64,000 nt of DNA from Streptomyces armeniacus (GTDB lineage Bacteria > Actinomycetota > Actinomycetes > Streptomycetales > Streptomycetaceae): NCBI RefSeq assembly GCF_003355155.1, contig NZ_CP031320.1, positions 5,633,367 through 5,697,366 on the forward strand, read 5' to 3'. Shown one piece after another: positions 63,221 to 64,000 of this stretch (its first letter is position 1; each line of letters starts with the position of its first letter). A program made the position numbers and the translations under genes. The notes under the pieces are model-generated. The model did no database searches and was not told where the DNA came from. It saw only the letters and a program-made list of their open reading frames with translations.

Positions 63221-64000
63221 ATGTCCGCCACATCGCGCGCCACGCGTATCCACATCGTCGACGCCTTCACCGCCCGCCCGTTCGCCGGGAACCCGGCGGG
63301 TGTCTGCCTGCTGCCCGCCGGGGACTGGCCGGAGGAGGCGTGGATGCAGCAGGTCGCCGCCGAGGTGAACCACTCGGAGACGGCGTTCGCCCGGCCGCGG
63401 CCCGAGGCGGCCGGCGGGGAGTCCGCGGTGGACTGGGAGTTGCGCTGGTTCACTCCCGTCATGGAGACCAATCTCTGCGGCCATGCCACATTGGCCACCA
63501 CGCACGTGCTCCGTATGGAACGGGGCATCGCCGGGACCGTACGGTTCCACAGCCGCTTCAGCGGCGTCCTCGTCGCCCATGCCGAACCGGAGGGTGACAT
63601 CACGCTGGACTTCCCCGCCGCACCCGGCACCGAGAGGCCGGTGCCCGACGGGCTGGCGGCGGCGCTGGGCGCCGAGCCCCAAGCCACGTACGGCACCGGC
63701 GCGTTGGGCGACCTGCTGGCCGTCCTCGAGGACGAGGACGCCGTACGGGCCGCGCGCCCCGATCCGGACGCGCTGGCGGCGGTCGTGCGCGAGGCGGGGC
63801 TGCGCGGCGTCATGATCACGGCGCCGGCGAGTACGGACAGGCTCGGCTACGACTTCGTCTCCCGCTTCTTCTCGCCGAACGAGGGCATCGCCGAGGACCC
63901 CGTAACCGGCAGCGCCCACACGGCGCTCGCCCCGTACTGGTCGGCGCGACTGGGCCGCGACGGGCTCACGGGCCTCCAGGCGTCACCGCGTTCGGGGCTG
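63221..64000 (+). CDS. PhzF-family isomerase/epimerase, 3' end outside window
   Basis: The first 260 residues of a DapF-like-fold PhzF protein. The catalytic Glu53 lies in VNHSETAF, and family landmarks are FAGNPAGV, RWFTPVMETNLCGHATLA and EDPVTGSAHTAL. Members catalyse isomerisation or cyclisation of small acids (phenazine pathway and others); the role here is unknown. ATG 63221 has no clear ribosome binding site. About 20-40 residues remain beyond the window edge by comparison with the usual 280-300. Confidence 0.92.
   Translation, partial: MSATSRATRIHIVDAFTARPFAGNPAGVCLLPAGDWPEEAWMQQVAAEVNHSETAFARPRPEAAGGESAVDWELRWFTPVMETNLCGHATLATTHVLRMERGIAGTVRFHSRFSGVLVAHAEPEGDITLDFPAAPGTERPVPDGLAAALGAEPQATYGTGALGDLLAVLEDEDAVRAARPDPDALAAVVREAGLRGVMITAPASTDRLGYDFVSRFFSPNEGIAEDPVTGSAHTALAPYWSARLGRDGLTGLQASPRSGL

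Overview
The window is a piece of a Streptomyces-type actinomycete chromosome. The evidence is very high GC, GTG and TTG starts with GGAGG-like ribosome binding sites, and a set of genes that are textbook Streptomyces homologues: glnE, glnA2, nadE, panB, RNase J, dapA, thyX, dapB, pnp, rpsO and a complete ESX (type VII) locus. No tRNA or complete rRNA gene, CRISPR array, insertion sequence or integrase was seen.

Layout. 1-24317 is a metabolic and regulatory block: glnE (cut by the window edge), a MerR regulator divergent from an Old Yellow Enzyme, glnA2, an iron-box-controlled siderophore-binding lipoprotein divergent from an orphan carrier protein plus halogenase-like flavoenzyme, a secreted subtilase with a TrmB-LuxR regulator, nadE, an MFS exporter, a membrane-anchored EEP phosphoesterase, a TetR/MFS drug-efflux pair with a perfect operator, panB, and a DrrAB-type ABC exporter. 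It ends in an AfsR-type STAND ATPase that has lost its DNA-binding half and has no start codon. Immediately 5' of that remnant (about 24325-24600, same strand) lies sequence that reads as the promoter and leader of a 16S rRNA operon, with no 16S gene after it. From memory of S. coelicolor locus numbers, genes to the left match the SCO2234-2256 neighbourhood and genes to the right match SCO5745 downwards, so the leader sits at a join between two normally distant chromosomal blocks.

24714-35256 is a conserved housekeeping block, almost all on the minus strand: RNase J, dapA, thyX, small membrane proteins, dapB, an M16 peptidase, pnp and rpsO. It combines RNA decay (RNase J, PNPase), lysine and peptidoglycan precursor synthesis (DapA, DapB) and dTMP synthesis.

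35352-62262 is a full ESX secretion locus: eccD divergent from eccC; a likely substrate/accessory module (145-aa protein, 773-aa WXG protein, lipoprotein); an esx operon with its own promoter and a perfect 20-bp-stem terminator (156-aa protein, 562-aa Pro/Gly-rich WXG protein, mycosin 1, two WXG100 proteins); mycosin 2 and eccB; eccE with a 236-aa partner; two paralogous membrane-anchored beta-propellers; and a VirB6/TrbL-like plus VirB8/TcpC-like pair. EccB, C, D and E should form the membrane channel, EccC the motor, the WXG proteins the cargo, and the two mycosins the outward-facing proteases.

62684-64000 holds a VOC-fold protein and the start of a PhzF-family isomerase. Coordinates of starts were set by ribosome binding sites, overlaps and remembered homologue N-termini; none was confirmed by search.
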